Positions 31,119-41,140 of a DNA stretch of 64,000 bases are shown here, one piece after another. The notes under the pieces were generated by a model. It was not told the DNA's origin. It did not search any database and saw nothing but the letters and a program-made list of their open reading frames with translations. The translations under genes were made by a program, and so were the position numbers. This stretch comes from Corynebacterium jeikeium (GTDB taxonomy: Bacteria > Actinomycetota > Actinomycetes > Mycobacteriales > Mycobacteriaceae): assembly GCF_000738175.1 (NCBI RefSeq), contig NZ_JFCH01000035.1, forward strand, positions 36,677 to 100,676. The letters run 5' to 3'. The stretch's first letter is position 1, and every line of letters starts with the position of its first letter.

Positions 31119-34100
31119 TTAGACAGTCGGCCCGAACACGCCGCGGACCATGGCGTCTGCCATGACGATGTCTCCGGTCACTAGGTCCGGCACCAACCGC
31201 GCCATGGCCGCCCATCCCGGGTAGGCGCTGAGCAGTTTGCCCAGGCTGGACATCTTCTTGTGCGCGTACATGCGGGTGGCCAGGGCGAACACCATGGAGA
31301 TCACGGGCGCCAGCGCCCAACGGTTTTCCGGAGTATCGGTATCCACACCCTCCAGCCGGTCGAAGCGCACGCGCGCGGAGAGGTACAGCTGCCGGTTCGC
31401 GGCCTTCACCTTGCGCAGCAGCGTGACGGCGGTCTTCATCAGTTCCGGGTCGCCCAGCAGTTCGGAGAGTTCGGCGCGCTTATTGAAGGTCTCGAACACG
31501 GCGATGAGGCGGCTGTTTTCCTCGCTCAGCGCGCCCGGCACTACCCCGGCCTTGCCGAAGAACATGTCCAGCACGGCCTTCTGCTGTGCCGGATCCATGT
31601 GCGCGATCTGCACGGTGGTGCTGTCGATGCACGCGGTATCCAGGGACACGTCGCGGCCGGTATCGACGGTCTGCACGGCGGGTTGCCCGGCGACCTTCTT
31701 GAGCTCTTGCCGCAGGCGCTTGTCTTGTTCTTTTTCTTCTGACGCCCCTTCGGGGTCAACCAGCGACATGTCCCCCAGGATCTCGAGAGCTGCGATCCAC
31801 GGGGTGTTCGAGCGCTCGGCTTCGGCTCCCACCAGGGTGGAGTGCACCAGCCCGGAGAGTATGAACTGCGCGGGGCGGTCGGCGGCGGGAACCAGGGACT
31901 GAGACATGGCGTGGACGGATTCGCGCGGGTTGTTCGTCAGCGCGGTGCGCAGGTTGTCCAGCACGTCGAAGCGTCCGCGCAGCCAGCCGGCCTGCACGTC
32001 CCAGAGGGTGGACAGCGTAGCGGTATCGCTGGGGAGCTCTTCGGATTCGCCCGCCAGGAAGGCGGCCAGCTGCACCCACGGGTCGGTGTCGGCGTCTTCC
32101 TTGTTGGCCCCGAAGTAGCCCTCGGCCTGTGCGACGGCGGCGTGTTGGCCGGCGGCGACGGGAGCCCGCAGGTAGTTGAAACGATCGCGGCCGAACAGCT
32201 GCACGCTCAAGGGGCCAGCGCCCACGAGTTCGGCGGGCAGTGTGCCCTGGGCTAGAGTGCCCAGATCTAGGCCACCTGCTTCACTGGGCGTAGCCTGCAG
32301 CTCTACGAAGTATGCGGGCTGCCAGGGCGCGGTGATGGGCCAGACCCACGCGCCGACGCCCGGCGCACCGAACTGCACCGGGGCTTCCTCGGATTCGTCC
32401 TCGCCGTGGATGAATAGGGCGTCCCCGTCGACGGAGGCGGTGTAGTCGAACCCGGGCACGATGCGGGCCAGGCGCACGCTCACTCGGCGATCCTCGACGA
32501 ACTCCAGCTCAATGGCTCCAGAGGTCAACGTGGCCAGGGACCCGGCGGCGCTGGCGAGATCTACGAACCAGGTGACCTCGTCTATCGTTTCCAGCTTCAG
32601 GGTGCGCACGGGCGAGCCGTGGTGGTTGCGGATCACCACGCGGGCGTCATCCATCAGCGCCAAATTCTCCGCTTTGGATCCCATGCCCGGACGGAAGCCG
32701 GGGCGCACACGGAAGCGGGTCTGCGTGTCGATGGCACGGGCGGAGACTTCGATGGGGTCGGTGCGCCACATCGGATCCTCCCCCTGCATCGTCAGCTGGT
32801 AGCGAAGGCGGGAGGGCTTAACGATGACGGGCAGCGCGTCACCCGCCTCGGTCTGCACGACGGTGGTGCTAAAGCGGTCGGTGGGGCCCAGTTTCTGGGG
32901 CGGGATCTTCTCGAAGGGCTTCTCCCCCGGCAGCAGGCGGACCGTCACGGGGCTTAGTCCCCCGGCCATCGGCAGGCGCGTTTGGGTACTGGGCCCGCCG
33001 AATTCCATCTCCAGGGAAAGCCCCTCCACCAGGGCGTATTCGTGCCGGAAGGATTCATTGCGGGGGCCGCGCAGGCGCACCAGGTACTCGCCCACCCACG
33101 GGCTATCCCACGCCTCGGGGTCGAAGACGTCGAACACGCCGCCCTCGGCGGGAACCTCCAGCGGTTCCTCGTCGGAGACGGCCTCGCCGGTCTCGCCGGG
33201 CCCCGCATAGGCGGAGACGGATAGGTACCAAATCTCGTCCGCGCCGGAGATCGTAGGCGGGAACTCCACCTGCAGGCTCTGGGAGTGGATCACCTTGCCC
33301 GAGGTGGTCTCCACGCCACCCACCACGTCGTCAGGCTCCACGAACTGGGCGCGCTGGCGCGGGTCCACGGCACGCACTCCGGCCATGGACGGGCTGCGCT
33401 CGCCCGGCTTGGCGATGTGCAGGCTCAGGGATTCGCTTAAGTCCAGCAGGCGGATGACCCAGCCGTTCCAGCTCTTCATCGGCTGTTCTTCCAGCACCGG
33501 AATGTCCGCCCCGGTCACCGGGTCCACGGCAGAAGTCTCGGCGGGAACCACCACGTACACCTGCTCGTGGTGCAGGGAAACCCGGTCGGTCAGATCCGTG
33601 CCGCGGATGGTGAACACCAGCACCGGATCCTCGGTATCCACCAGCGGCAGCTGCCAGTGCTGGCCGTCGTTGGCGTTGCGCACACTGACCTTGCGCAGCG
33701 GCTGGCGCACGGGAATGTCCAGGATCTCGGTCACGGCCCTTCCTGCGTTGTCCGCGTGCATGGTGCGGAAGGCTGCGGGTTCGCCGTCGAAGTCCAGGCG
33801 CCAGCGCACCTCGGTGTGCACCTTCCCCTCGCTCTCCAGGGGCTGCGAGGGCAGGCGCAGAACCACGCGCTGGCGCAGCGTATCTAGCTGCAGGCGCGGC
33901 TGGTCTTCGCGGTGTGCCACGCCCACACTGTGACGCCGATCCTGCGTGCCCACCGGCCTCTCCCGCAGCTCTTCAATCACATCCTCCAGGATGAGTGCGG
34001 GCAGCTCCACGGCGGGAAGCGTGTACTCCCAGGAGTCCGGGTGCGCGGCGGCGTGGGAGACGATCTCCACGATCGGGGCGATCAGCTTCACCGCCGCCTC

Positions 34101-34736
34101 CGGCAGGGTGGCACACAGCGGACCTACCTGGCGCGGTTCATCGGCCAGCTCGGCCACGACGGCCCGCGCAATGTCAGCGGCCTCGGCTCCCTCCGCGCTG
34201 TTCGCCTGGTGGTTATCCACCAGCTCGATCAGCTCCGGCACCCAGTCCGAGGCAATTCCCACGTGGGCAAACAGGCGCCCGAGCTCCCCGTCCGGCCCGC
34301 CGGATACCGCATCCATGGGATCCAGCCCAGCGGCGGAGAGTAGTTCCCCAAAGCGCCCTTCGATCAGCTGGGTACGTGTGGGCGTCGGCTCCAAACCAAG
34401 GCCGTACCAGTACTCGGCTGGCAGTTCCGAGACCTCGTGGAACCGCGCGGCGCGGGAGAGCAACGTGGCGATCGTCAGCGCGGGACAGGCCTGCAGCAGG
34501 GCCTCCTCGGTGGAACCGGCGGCGACCTGGCGAGCGATGAAGGTGCCGAAGAATCGGCTGGTGCGCTCCAGCTCGTCGCCGTCGATGTCTAGCTCTACGA
34601 AAAGTTCCACGTCGGCCAGCTTCCCGGCCAGGGCCGCCTCGGTGGACGAGGCCCACGGCAGGAGCGAATCCTGCATGTCGGAGATCGGGCTGGTGGTAGG
34701 TGCTGCGCTGGCTGGGGTCTTCTCGCTAGAACTCAC
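31119..34736 (-). CDS. Large conserved hypothetical protein between smc and ftsY
   Basis: A 1205-residue acidic, apparently cytosolic protein with no signal peptide, clear membrane helix or nucleotide-binding motif. The N-terminal third is helical; the middle (about 280-830) looks like several beta-sandwich domains rich in V/E/R strands; the C-terminal ~250 residues are helical again. A T-tract/TGACGCC motif (31731-31746) falls in a charged linker (GASEEKEQDKR). It starts 22 bases after smc and ends 45 bases before ftsY, so it is probably co-transcribed. I cannot assign a family. Confidence 0.85.
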   Translation of the reverse strand: MSSSEKTPASAAPTTSPISDMQDSLLPWASSTEAALAGKLADVELFVELDIDGDELERTSRFFGTFIARQVAAGSTEEALLQACPALTIATLLSRAARFHEVSELPAEYWYGLGLEPTPTRTQLIEGRFGELLSAAGLDPMDAVSGGPDGELGRLFAHVGIASDWVPELIELVDNHQANSAEGAEAADIARAVVAELADEPRQVGPLCATLPEAAVKLIAPIVEIVSHAAAHPDSWEYTLPAVELPALILEDVIEELRERPVGTQDRRHSVGVAHREDQPRLQLDTLRQRVVLRLPSQPLESEGKVHTEVRWRLDFDGEPAAFRTMHADNAGRAVTEILDIPVRQPLRKVSVRNANDGQHWQLPLVDTEDPVLVFTIRGTDLTDRVSLHHEQVYVVVPAETSAVDPVTGADIPVLEEQPMKSWNGWVIRLLDLSESLSLHIAKPGERSPSMAGVRAVDPRQRAQFVEPDDVVGGVETTSGKVIHSQSLQVEFPPTISGADEIWYLSVSAYAGPGETGEAVSDEEPLEVPAEGGVFDVFDPEAWDSPWVGEYLVRLRGPRNESFRHEYALVEGLSLEMEFGGPSTQTRLPMAGGLSPVTVRLLPGEKPFEKIPPQKLGPTDRFSTTVVQTEAGDALPVIVKPSRLRYQLTMQGEDPMWRTDPIEVSARAIDTQTRFRVRPGFRPGMGSKAENLALMDDARVVIRNHHGSPVRTLKLETIDEVTWFVDLASAAGSLATLTSGAIELEFVEDRRVSVRLARIVPGFDYTASVDGDALFIHGEDESEEAPVQFGAPGVGAWVWPITAPWQPAYFVELQATPSEAGGLDLGTLAQGTLPAELVGAGPLSVQLFGRDRFNYLRAPVAAGQHAAVAQAEGYFGANKEDADTDPWVQLAAFLAGESEELPSDTATLSTLWDVQAGWLRGRFDVLDNLRTALTNNPRESVHAMSQSLVPAADRPAQFILSGLVHSTLVGAEAERSNTPWIAALEILGDMSLVDPEGASEEKEQDKRLRQELKKVAGQPAVQTVDTGRDVSLDTACIDSTTVQIAHMDPAQQKAVLDMFFGKAGVVPGALSEENSRLIAVFETFNKRAELSELLGDPELMKTAVTLLRKVKAANRQLYLSARVRFDRLEGVDTDTPENRWALAPVISMVFALATRMYAHKKMSSLGKLLSAYPGWAAMARLVPDLVTGDIVMADAMVRGVFGPTV
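31731..31746 (+). repeat. T-tract + TGACGCC motif in the large hypothetical gene
   Basis: TTTTTCTTCTGACGCC; the coding strand reads Gly-Ala-Ser-Glu-Glu-Lys. Confidence 0.45.
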
Positions 34737-34757
34737 GCGACCATCCTACGTCACCGG

Positions 34758-37700
34758 TCAGGCGCTGTTCTCGGGAGCCATCCTCTGCGAAATCACCCTG
34801 GTCACGCCGTCGCCGCGCATCGTCACACCATACAGCACATTCGCTACATCCATGGTGGGCTTCTGGTGGGTAATAACGATCAGCTGGGAATCCTTCCGCA
34901 GCTCCTCGAACAGGGCGAGCAAGCGCCGCAGGTTCACGTCGTCCAGGGCGGCCTCGACTTCGTCCATCACGTAGAACGGGCTCGGGCGGGCCTTGAAGAT
35001 AGCCACCAGCATCGCCAGCGCGGTCAGGGACTTCTCGCCACCGGACAGCAGCGATAGGCGCTTGACCTTCTTGCCCGGCGGGCGGGCCTCGACCTCAATG
35101 CCGGTGGTCAGCATGTCATCCGGGTCGGTAAGCACCAGCCGGCCCGCGCCACCCGGGAACAGGGTGCTGAACACCTCCGGGAAGGCGACCTCGACGTCCT
35201 GCCAGGCCTCGGTGAACAGCTGCAGGATCGTGGCATCCACGTCCGCGATCACCTCGTGCAAGTCATTGCGCGCCCGCTCCACGTCGTCCAGCTGCTGGGC
35301 CAGGAAGTTGTAGCGCTCCTCTAGCGCCTTGAACTCCTCCAGCGCCAACGGGTTCACCTTGCCCAGGGAGTTCAGTGCCTTCTCGGCCTTCTTCAGTTCG
35401 GCCTTGGTGGCGGCCGCGTCGAAGTCCTCCGGCAGCTCTTCGGCCAGCAGCTGCTCGGCGGTGAGCCCCAGTTGTTCCATCGCGCCGGCCACGGCCTGCT
35501 CGATCTTGACCTGTGCCTGGGTGCGTGCCAGCTCGGCGGAGTGTGCGTTGTCGTTCATGCGCCCCAGGTGCGCGGTCAGCGCGGAGACCTTGTCGCGCTG
35601 CTGTGCCATCGTGGATTGCCACTGCTTGTGCGCCTGCTCGGTGTGCGAGCGGTTGGCCTCGGCGGTGGCCAGCGCGTCGGCGATGCGTTCGGCGATGCGC
35701 TGGGCCTGTTCGCGCACGCAGGTGGCCATCTCGCGGGCGGCTGCCCGGCGGGCTTGTTGCTGTTGGTGGTGCTTGCGCGCGGCCTCCTCTGCGCGGGCCT
35801 GTCGGCGCAGGTTCTCTGCCCGGCCCCGGGTGGATTGCGCGCGCTCCTCGGCGGTACGCTGCGCCAGGCGGGCCTCCATCTCCATGGCCTTGACCTGCGA
35901 AAGGTGCAGAGCGGCGGCATCGCGCTCGGCCGAGGAAGGCTCGGTCGTGTGCTCTTCGTCGTCCACGCGCGCCACGCGATCGGCCAGCTCGTCGAGTTCC
36001 TCGGTGGTCTTAGCCAGACGCTGTTCGGCGGATTGATGTTCGGCGGTGCTGCGCTCCAGCTGGCGCTGCGCTGCCTCGCCCTGCTTCTGCAGTGCGCTCA
36101 GGCGCTTGGCCGCCGCATCACGCAGTGCCCGATGCTCCTGTTCCGCCGCCCGCGCCGCAGCCGCGGCGGTCCGCAGGTCGCTGGCCGCGTCAAGCGCACC
36201 GGATAGTGCGGCTTGCAGGTCGCCTAGTTCCTTCTTTTTCTTTGTGACGCCCTCTGTCTCCGCCGCAATCTTATCCGCCAACTCGACAGGGGTAGTCCCG
36301 CCGGAGCCACTGGCGACCCACCCAGCGCCGTAAACGGAGCCTTCCTTCGTCACCGCGCGCAGGCGCGGATCCGCGGCCACGACCTTCCGGGCTTCCGCGG
36401 CACTGCCCACGGCCACAACGTCCACCAGCAGAGCCGTCAGGGAGCGCAGCAGGTCTGCGGGTACGTCCATCAGGTCCAGCAGCCACTTGCCCGCGGAAAC
36501 GTCCGTATCCAGGCGGAACGTCGCGCTCGTATCCCCCTCCGGGGCTCCCGGGTCCAGCAGCACCGCGCGGCCTTCGCGGGCATCGGTGAGGGCGGAGATG
36601 AGGGCGTCAGAAAGAGGGGCGACAATTCCCGAGCTCGCCGCATCGCCCAAAACGGCGGCCGCGGCGGCACCCCATCCGTCGTCAATGTGCAGCTGCTCGG
36701 CCAGGCGGCGGGTGGCGATGCCCTCCTTGTCGGCGGCGCGGACAACCACCGCAGCGCCGTCGGTGGGTGTCAGGCGGTCCTGCCAGGCGGCAATGGTTGC
36801 CTCGGCGGTGGCGATGTCGCGCTCCAGCTGCAGCTGCTCGGCGCGCAACTGCTCGGCGCGCTCCTCCGCACCGGCGGCCTCGCGGTCGGCCTGGGCGCGG
36901 GTTTCCTCCAGGTCGCCGCCGGAGGCTTCGGTCTCGCGCAGAGCCTCCTCCGCCTCGGTGATGTCCTCCATCAGGCCGTCGAGGGTTTCCTGCTGCTCGG
37001 CAGCATTTTCCTGCAGGCGCTCGACCTCCGCGGCGGCGTTATCGCGCTGGGTGGCGGCGGCCTCGTGCTGGGCAAGCAGGCGCACCACGCCCTCGCGCCG
37101 GTCGGCAATAGCTCGGACCTGGGCGAAATGTTCTTGTTCGGCGGCGCGGGCGGCCTCCTCGGCCTCGGCTACCTGCTCGGCGATCGTCTCCAGCTTCTCG
37201 GCGGCGATCTCCACGTTCTCTTCCAGCTCGGCCTGCTCCTCGGCGGCGCGCTCGGCGCGTTCCAGCAGCTCTTGCGGGTCGGGGCCCGACCATTCGGCGA
37301 CCTGAGCCTGATCCGCACGGTCGGTGGCGATACGCAGGGTGGCGGAGTTCTTCTCCTGCACTGCGGACAGCCGGTACCAGAGGTTTTTCGCCGCCTCGGC
37401 TTCCTCCAGGGCTGTGCGTAGTTCTTCCTCGGTGACGGCCAGGGTCTCGCTGTGTTCCTCCAGCTCCGCCTGCAGTTCAGCGCGCTGTTCGGCCAGCATT
37501 TCACTGCGCCGCGTCGAGTCGTTGAGCTCCTCGGATAGCTGCTTGACCTTGTGCGCAGCCAGCTGCACGCGCGTGCTGCGGATGGTGGCCTGCACGGCGG
37601 AGGCCTTCTGCGCGGCCTCTGCCTGGCGCGCCAGCGGCCCGAGCTGTTTGCGCAGTTCGTCGGTCAGGTCGTGCAGGCGGTCGAGGTTGGCCTGCATGTT

Positions 37701-38246
37701 GACGAGCTTGCGTTGCGCCTTTTCTTTTCGACGCCGATGCTTCAGCACACCGGCGGCCTCCTCGATGAAGGCGCGGCGCTCCTCGGGGCGCGATTCCAGG
37801 ATCTGCGATAGTCGGCCTTGCCCGACGATCACGTGCATTTCGCGGCCGATGCCGGAGTCACTCAGCAGCTCCTGGATATCCATCAGGCGAGCCTTGGCCC
37901 CGTTGATCTCGTATTCCGACGCGCCGTCGCGGAACATGCGGCGGGTGATGGAAACCTCGGAATATTCGATGGGCAGCTTGCCATCGGAGTTGTCGATAGT
38001 CAGAGTGACTTCCGCGCGCCCCAGCGGCTTGCGGTCCCCCGTTCCGGCGAAGATGACGTCTTCCATCTTCCCGCCACGCAGGGTCTTCGCACCCTGCTCC
38101 CCCATGACCCAGGCCAAGGCATCCACAACGTTGGATTTTCCGGAACCGTTGGGTCCTACAACGGCGCAGATGCCTGGCTCTAGTTTCAGGGTCGTCGCGG
38201 ACGCGAAGGACTTGAATCCTTTGAGCGTCAACGACTTTAAGTGCAT
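34758..38246 (-). CDS. smc: Chromosome segregation ATPase SMC
   Basis: Condensin ATPase that organises and segregates the chromosome. The 1162-residue protein has Walker A GPNGSGKS at 31-38, a long coiled coil (about 165-490), a hinge (about 500-660), the returning coil (to about 1000), then the signature LSLLSGGEKSLTALAML and Walker B PFYVMDEVEAALDD. A T-tract/TGACGCC motif lies at the hinge-coil junction (EGVTKKKKELGD). Partner genes scpA/scpB are not in the window. It is flanked by gtrA and the large hypothetical gene. Confidence 0.97.
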   Translation of the reverse strand: MHLKSLTLKGFKSFASATTLKLEPGICAVVGPNGSGKSNVVDALAWVMGEQGAKTLRGGKMEDVIFAGTGDRKPLGRAEVTLTIDNSDGKLPIEYSEVSITRRMFRDGASEYEINGAKARLMDIQELLSDSGIGREMHVIVGQGRLSQILESRPEERRAFIEEAAGVLKHRRRKEKAQRKLVNMQANLDRLHDLTDELRKQLGPLARQAEAAQKASAVQATIRSTRVQLAAHKVKQLSEELNDSTRRSEMLAEQRAELQAELEEHSETLAVTEEELRTALEEAEAAKNLWYRLSAVQEKNSATLRIATDRADQAQVAEWSGPDPQELLERAERAAEEQAELEENVEIAAEKLETIAEQVAEAEEAARAAEQEHFAQVRAIADRREGVVRLLAQHEAAATQRDNAAAEVERLQENAAEQQETLDGLMEDITEAEEALRETEASGGDLEETRAQADREAAGAEERAEQLRAEQLQLERDIATAEATIAAWQDRLTPTDGAAVVVRAADKEGIATRRLAEQLHIDDGWGAAAAAVLGDAASSGIVAPLSDALISALTDAREGRAVLLDPGAPEGDTSATFRLDTDVSAGKWLLDLMDVPADLLRSLTALLVDVVAVGSAAEARKVVAADPRLRAVTKEGSVYGAGWVASGSGGTTPVELADKIAAETEGVTKKKKELGDLQAALSGALDAASDLRTAAAAARAAEQEHRALRDAAAKRLSALQKQGEAAQRQLERSTAEHQSAEQRLAKTTEELDELADRVARVDDEEHTTEPSSAERDAAALHLSQVKAMEMEARLAQRTAEERAQSTRGRAENLRRQARAEEAARKHHQQQQARRAAAREMATCVREQAQRIAERIADALATAEANRSHTEQAHKQWQSTMAQQRDKVSALTAHLGRMNDNAHSAELARTQAQVKIEQAVAGAMEQLGLTAEQLLAEELPEDFDAAATKAELKKAEKALNSLGKVNPLALEEFKALEERYNFLAQQLDDVERARNDLHEVIADVDATILQLFTEAWQDVEVAFPEVFSTLFPGGAGRLVLTDPDDMLTTGIEVEARPPGKKVKRLSLLSGGEKSLTALAMLVAIFKARPSPFYVMDEVEAALDDVNLRRLLALFEELRKDSQLIVITHQKPTMDVANVLYGVTMRGDGVTRVISQRMAPENSA
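36231..36251 (+). repeat. T-tract + TGACGCC motif inside smc
   Basis: T-rich tract ending TTTGTGACGCC. The coding strand spells Gly-Val-Thr-Lys-Lys-Lys-Lys, a different reading frame from the lepB copy. Confidence 0.5.
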
Positions 38247-38274
38247 TGCCTGATGCTATCAAAGCGATCCGGCG

Positions 38275-38676
38275 CTAAGCAGCTTCCTGCGCCCTAAACA
38301 CCCAAGTGTTTTGCAACACGAAGTTGAGAACTGTAGCGACGGCTTGGGAGACGAACCATGACCAGAACAGTATGTGTGGCAAGTCAGTTCCCCAGTTCCG
38401 CATCAAAGCATCGACGACAACCGCTGTTAAGAAACAAATGGTGTAAACCACCGCGGCGCGAGCCTTCTCAGCTCCCGAACGGTCCCCCTGGAACGTGAAG
38501 AAGCTGTTGAGGTAGTAGGCAACCGTGCTTCCCACAATGTAACTGCAAGCGCGCGCGACGAAGCCAATGACGCCGAGATTGAGCAGCAGCGTCCTCGTCC
38601 CGAAGTCAAAGCACGCCCCAACCACGCCGACAAGCGTGAAGATTACGAGTTTCCTGGTAAGCGCGCGCAGTTCCAT
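38275..38676 (-). CDS. GtrA-family membrane protein
   Basis: A 133-residue protein with four hydrophobic helices (about 8-30, 36-56, 70-90, 102-122) of the GtrA family, which includes flippases for lipid-linked sugars and unassigned polytopic proteins. The family-typical GVVGACFDFGTRTLLLN near the start, SYIVGSTVAYYLNSFFTF in the middle and FVLQNTWVF near the end support this. It lies 28 bases upstream of smc and 6 bases after alsT. The substrate is unknown; arabinogalactan or mannan precursor transport is possible in this genus. Confidence 0.85.
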   Translation of the reverse strand: MELRALTRKLVIFTLVGVVGACFDFGTRTLLLNLGVIGFVARACSYIVGSTVAYYLNSFFTFQGDRSGAEKARAAVVYTICFLTAVVVDALMRNWGTDLPHILFWSWFVSQAVATVLNFVLQNTWVFRAQEAA

Positions 38677-38682
38677 CTGTTC

Positions 38683-40158
38683 TTAGGCGGTTGCGCCGTT
38701 GTGAAGCTCGCGGCGCTGGCACTCCGGGTCCGTACCATCCCAGCACTCGACGTTCTTCAACTCCGGCAGGTTGTCGCGGTGGAAGATCGGATCCATGCCC
38801 GCGGCCTTCTGCTGGGAGAAGTCCCGCAGCAGCTTGATGGCCACACCGCCCAGCGGGACGATGGCGCAGAGGTTGATAAGAACCATCGTCGCGGCGAAGG
38901 TGTCGGCCAGAGACCAGACCAGCGGGACGGTACCAATGGCGCCACCGAACACACAGAGCACGACGAGCACGCGGAAAATGTTCAGCTTGGTCTTGGACTT
39001 GGTGAAGTACTCCACGTTCGCCTGGGCAAGGTAGTAGTTGCCCAGCACGGAGGAGAACGCCAGGAAGAACAGGATGATCGTGATGAAGTGAGTGCCCCAC
39101 TCGCCCACCTGAGCCGACAGCGCGCTCTGAGTCAGGTTGGCGGTCTGAACGCCCTCGCCATAGGCCGGGTTGGACAGCAGGATGATGAAGGCCGTGATGG
39201 TACAAACCACCAGGGTGTCAAAGTAAACGCCCAGGGTCTGCACCAGGCCCTGCTTGACCGGGTGCGATACTGCCGCGGTGGCGGCGGCGTTCGGTGCAGA
39301 GCCCTGGCCGGCCTCGTTGGAGAACAGGCCACGGCGCATGCCGTTCATGAACGCTGCGCCCAAGGTGGCACCGGCGATCTCCTTGATGCCCAGGGCGTGC
39401 TCCACGATGGTGCCGAACATCGCCGGAACCTCGCTGATGTTGATGGCCAGAACGATCACACCCAACACGATGTAGGCACTAGCCATGAGCGGGACGATCA
39501 CCTGGGTGGCATTAGCGATGCGCTTCACGCCGCCGAAGATCACCAGCGCGGTCAGAGCTGCCACCAGCAGACCCGTAGCGATCTTCAGCCAGGTGGCATC
39601 GGCCGCAATATTGGGGTTAAGGGAGTGCAGGGAGGAACCCGCGGCCTCCGCGATGGAGTTGGTCTGCACGGCGTTATACACAAAGCCATAGGTGATGGTG
39701 ATGGCGATGCCGAAGATCAGCGCAAGCGGCTTCGCGCCCAGCCCCTTGGTCATGTAGTAAGCCGGGCCACCGACATAGCCGTCCTTATCGCGGGTCTTCC
39801 AGAGCTGCGCCAGCGTGGCCTCCACGAAGGCAGTTGCGCCGCCGACGAGGGCGACGATCCACATCCAGAACACCGCGCCCGGGCCACCCAGGGTGATGGC
39901 GATAGCCACGCCCACCACGTTGCCTGTACCCACGCGGGACGCTGCCGAGATGCTGAATGCTTGGAACGCGGAGATGTTCTCTCCGCTCTTGCCGACCGCC
40001 GGTTCCTTCACCGAGCGGAACATGTCCGGCACCATGCGGATCTGCACTACCAGGGTGCGAATGCCGAAGTAGGCGCCGGCTGCGAGCAGGAAGACGGGGA
40101 TGATCTTCCAAATATTTTCGTTCAGCGTATTCGCCACGAAATTTTCAGTTGTTTCCAT
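38683..40158 (-). CDS. Sodium:alanine (AGCS family) symporter
   Basis: Amino-acid carrier of the AGCS/AlsT family, importing alanine or glycine with sodium. The 491-residue protein has about 11 membrane helices and the family motifs SISAASRVGTGNVVGVAIAI, GGPGAVFWMWIVALVGGATAF and FSNEAGQGSAPNAAATAAVSHPVKQGL. The short N-terminal extension and the C-terminal tail are hydrophilic. It is followed closely by gtrA and smc. Its promoter lies in the AT-rich 115 bases upstream. Confidence 0.92.
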   Translation of the reverse strand: METTENFVANTLNENIWKIIPVFLLAAGAYFGIRTLVVQIRMVPDMFRSVKEPAVGKSGENISAFQAFSISAASRVGTGNVVGVAIAITLGGPGAVFWMWIVALVGGATAFVEATLAQLWKTRDKDGYVGGPAYYMTKGLGAKPLALIFGIAITITYGFVYNAVQTNSIAEAAGSSLHSLNPNIAADATWLKIATGLLVAALTALVIFGGVKRIANATQVIVPLMASAYIVLGVIVLAINISEVPAMFGTIVEHALGIKEIAGATLGAAFMNGMRRGLFSNEAGQGSAPNAAATAAVSHPVKQGLVQTLGVYFDTLVVCTITAFIILLSNPAYGEGVQTANLTQSALSAQVGEWGTHFITIILFFLAFSSVLGNYYLAQANVEYFTKSKTKLNIFRVLVVLCVFGGAIGTVPLVWSLADTFAATMVLINLCAIVPLGGVAIKLLRDFSQQKAAGMDPIFHRDNLPELKNVECWDGTDPECQRRELHNGATA

Positions 40159-40273
40159 GCGCAGAAATTTACCCGAAACTAGTGCCAGAAAATAAATGCG
40201 ACATGTTCACCTTTCTTGGCCTATCGTTGCAGCTCAGGAAGCTTTAAGTTTTTGCTGTTCGCCCGTGGCACTC

Positions 40274-41140
40274 CTACTGCTGGCACGTTGCGCAATAGTG
40301 CGTCGACCGCCCGCCGACGACCACCCGCTTGATCGGCTCCCCGCACCCCTTACAGGGTTCACCGCCGCGCCCGTACACGTTCAGCGAGCGCGAAAAGTAC
40401 CCCGACGCACCGTTAACGTTCACATACAGCGCATCGAAGCTGGTGCCGCCCTGTTCCAGCGCGCGCTCCATCACTTCCGCCGCCGACTGCAACACCCGGT
40501 GCAGGGTGGGCCTACTCAGCAGAGCCGCGCTGCGCCGCGGACGCACTCCGGCCAGGAACAGCGCCTCGTCGGCGTAGATGTTGCCAATACCGGAGACGAC
40601 CTCCTGGTTCAGCAACACCGTCTTCACCGCCGCACGCTTGGACTTCATCCGCTCCACCGCAGCCTGCGCGTCGAAGGCAGGCTCTAGCGGATCGGCACTG
40701 ATGTGGCTGACATTCTGGGGTAAAAAATTTTTTGGTGACGCCACCCCGGCCCCCACTGCCCACGGATCCGGCACGGCCTTTTCCAGCCGCCACTCGCCGA
40801 AGGTTCGCTGATCCACGAAGCACAGCTCACGCCCATCGGATAGCCCCGCCCGGATGCGCACGTGCGGGGATTGCACCTGGCCGGGCTCGGCCACGAGCAT
40901 CTGGCCACTCATGCCCAGGTGCACTTGCAACAGGAAGTCCTCGCCGAAATCCAACCACAAAAATTTTCCGCGGCGTTTTACTGCGGTGACGGTGGCGTCA
41001 CGAAGAAAAGAAACAAGAACTTCCGGGTCCCCGGAGCGGACGGCACGTGGGTGACAGACCTCGACGTCGGTAAAGCGGCGGCCGACCAGGTGTTCTTCGA
41101 GGCCGCGGCGGACGACCTCAACCTCGGGGAGCTCAGGCAC
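40274..41140 (-). CDS. mutM: Formamidopyrimidine-DNA glycosylase
   Basis: Removes 8-oxoguanine and other oxidised purines and cuts the abasic strand. The 288-residue protein starts MPELPEVEVVRRGLE (catalytic Pro-2 and Glu-3 once Met is removed) and has the H2TH region (LLNQEVVSGIGNIYADEALF). A C-terminal zinc finger is shown by CKGCGEPIKRVVVGGRSTHYCATC. Three A/T-rich motifs lie inside it (about 40722-40742, 40959-40967, 40994-41013). The start overlaps the rnc stop by 8 bases. Confidence 0.96.
   Translation of the reverse strand: MPELPEVEVVRRGLEEHLVGRRFTDVEVCHPRAVRSGDPEVLVSFLRDATVTAVKRRGKFLWLDFGEDFLLQVHLGMSGQMLVAEPGQVQSPHVRIRAGLSDGRELCFVDQRTFGEWRLEKAVPDPWAVGAGVASPKNFLPQNVSHISADPLEPAFDAQAAVERMKSKRAAVKTVLLNQEVVSGIGNIYADEALFLAGVRPRRSAALLSRPTLHRVLQSAAEVMERALEQGGTSFDALYVNVNGASGYFSRSLNVYGRGGEPCKGCGEPIKRVVVGGRSTHYCATCQQ
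40728..40742 (+). repeat. T-tract + TGACGCC motif inside mutM (copy 1)
   Basis: TTTTTTGGTGACGCC, the best match to the motif, preceded by an A-run (40722-40727). The coding strand reads Ala-Ser-Pro-Lys-Asn-Phe. Confidence 0.55.
40994..41013 (-). repeat. TGACGCC motif inside mutM (copy 2, opposite orientation)
   Basis: GGCGTCACGAAGAAAAGAAA on the plus strand. Two opposed copies occur within 270 bases in mutM. Confidence 0.5.
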
